Below the pieces are notes generated by a model. The model saw only the letters and a program-made list of their open reading frames with translations, ran no database searches and had not been told where the DNA came from. A stretch of DNA of 7,526 bases from Bacteroidales bacterium (GTDB lineage Bacteria > Bacteroidota > Bacteroidia > Bacteroidales > JAADJA01), in the NCBI GenBank assembly GCA_029933495.1, contig JAOZOC010000149.1, positions 1 through 7,526 of the forward strand, in the 5' to 3' direction. This document shows, piece after piece, positions 7,015 through 7,526 of this stretch. Position 1 is the first letter of the stretch, and each line of letters opens with the position of its first letter. The position numbers were made by a program, and so were the translations under genes.

Positions 7015-7065
7015 TACGTTTAATAAATAAACCCCGGCGTTTACCAGATGAACCCCGGCGTTTAT
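7015..7065 (+). promoter_or_regulatory. Three 21-bp-phased direct repeats, candidate LytTR binding sites
   Basis: The core CGTTTA occurs at 7017-7022, 7038-7043 and 7059-7064, exactly 21 bases apart and in one orientation. In the 9-base frame of the known LytTR half-site, [TA][AC][CA]GTTN[AG][TG], the copies read TACGTTTAA (8 of 9), GGCGTTTAC (6 of 9) and GGCGTTTAT (7 of 9). The second and third copies belong to a longer identical 14-base repeat, AACCCCGGCGTTTA (7030-7043 and 7051-7064). They lie just upstream of the presumed protease promoter and about 90-135 bases before its start codon. Geometry and neighbourhood point to the LytTR regulator encoded just upstream; binding is inferred. Confidence 0.5.
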
Positions 7066-7140
7066 TCATTTAGTTCATACTTGCCTTCGTTATGTTGTAC
7101 TTTTATATTGTTGAAAAATTCATCAGTTAAATTAAAAAAT

Positions 7141-7145
7141 GGAGG
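7141..7145 (+). promoter_or_regulatory. Strong ribosome binding site deciding the protease start
   Basis: GGAGG ends five bases before the ATG at 7151. Such a good Shine-Dalgarno is uncommon in Bacteroidota and stands out against the other genes here. It favours 7151 over the in-frame ATG at 7139, which overlaps the site. Confidence 0.6.
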
Positions 7146-7150
7146 TTATT

Positions 7151-7526
7151 ATGAAATCAAAAAGTTTACTATTTGTTTTAACAGTTCTTTTCAGCATGTC
7201 AGTATATGCTGATTTTGTTCCTGCGGAAAGTGCGAAAATTGTTGCACTCAATTTTTACTTCGAGAAGTACAATCAGTTTGAAGGGCAGATTTCGTACGAT
7301 CAATTAAGTATCAGTCCGGTTTATATCGAAACTGACGGTATTAAGAACTTCTTTTACGTTTTTCAGATAAACGGGAAAGGATTTGTGATTGTCTCTGCCG
7401 ATGATTGTCTTACCCCTGTTTTGGGTTACTCTTTTGAGCATAATTATATAACCGAAAACCAGCCACCCAATGTACAATACTGGTTTAGTCAATACAAAGA
7501 ACAGGTAAGATACGCACGGGATAATC
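7151..7526 (+). CDS. Secreted C10 (streptopain-like) protease, signal peptide and Spi prodomain only
   Basis: The first 125 codons of a gene that continues past the right edge. MKSKSLLFVLTVLFSMSVYA is a typical cleavable signal peptide (cleavage likely after residue 20), so the product is exported. Residues of about 26-120 resemble the Spi/Inhibitor_I69 prodomain that keeps streptopain (SpeB)-type C10 cysteine proteases inactive: AKIVALNFYF (28-37), then FYVFQINGKGFVIVSADD (68-85), LTPVLGYS (87-94) and the NQPPNVQYW (103-111) segment. The catalytic Cys and His lie outside the window; Cys86 belongs to the prodomain. In this phylum such proteins often carry C-terminal sorting domains, which cannot be checked here. 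A protein consisting of the Spi domain alone, or fused to another domain, is also possible. The upstream phased repeats suggest control by the neighbouring LytTR regulator. Confidence 0.78.
   Translation, partial: MKSKSLLFVLTVLFSMSVYADFVPAESAKIVALNFYFEKYNQFEGQISYDQLSISPVYIETDGIKNFFYVFQINGKGFVIVSADDCLTPVLGYSFEHNYITENQPPNVQYWFSQYKEQVRYARDN

Larger units (their letters stand above)
6813..7150. other. Gene-free region between the LytTR regulator and the protease
   Basis: This 338-base stretch holds no convincing gene. It contains, from left to right, a mirror-ordered array of four 13-bp palindromes (6821-6937), three 21-bp-phased CGTTTA direct repeats (7017-7064), a weak -7-like box TACTTTTA (7098-7105) and a strong ribosome binding site (7141-7145). 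A 34-codon open frame on the minus strand (6992-6888) overlaps two of the palindromes and is treated as doubtful. Confidence 0.7.

Overview
The window looks like chromosomal DNA from a member of the Bacteroidota, probably a Bacteroidales/Marinilabiliales-type organism. This rests on gene content (a Na+-pump-type membrane pyrophosphatase, a DUF151 nuclease with a UVR tail next to a CNT nucleoside transporter, a TPR hybrid histidine kinase, a LytTR regulator and a Spi/C10 protease). It also rests on Bacteroidota-type promoters (TTG near -33, TAnnTTTG near -7), the general lack of Shine-Dalgarno sequences, and AT-rich intergenic DNA. The genus cannot be settled from the sequence alone.

Layout. 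Bases 1-451 (minus) hold the first 150 codons of a membrane pyrophosphatase gene (hppA), with a good promoter just upstream. Divergent from it, 695-1273 encodes a bifunctional nuclease (DUF151 plus UVR motif) and 1401-2933 a concentrative nucleoside transporter (CNT/NupC). A tRNA-Arg(TCT) gene lies on the minus strand at 3125-3198, convergent with the transporter, and is followed by a strong intrinsic terminator. Bases 3432-5948 (plus) encode an 838-residue hybrid sensor kinase: exported TPR sensor, transmembrane helix, HisKA, HATPase_c and receiver domain. Bases 6072-6812 encode a 246-residue LytTR response regulator with its own promoter. A gene-free stretch, 6813-7150, leads to a secreted C10-type protease (Spi prodomain only; the rest lies outside the window) that begins at 7151 behind a clear GGAGG ribosome binding site.

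How the parts may fit together. The right half reads as a possible sensing circuit: periplasmic TPR kinase, LytTR DNA-binding regulator, then an exported protease. Directly upstream of the protease there are three CGTTTA cores in the same orientation, spaced exactly 21 bp apart. That is the spacing LytTR proteins use for tandem half-sites, so the protease gene is a candidate target of the adjacent regulator. The same gap holds a second, unexplained structure: four 13-bp palindromes of the form RACC-N5-GGTY at 34-35 bp intervals in mirror order A-B-B'-A', so they can form four small hairpins or one long nested one. These two non-coding patterns are the most interesting content of the window. 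The left half is ordinary housekeeping and salvage content.
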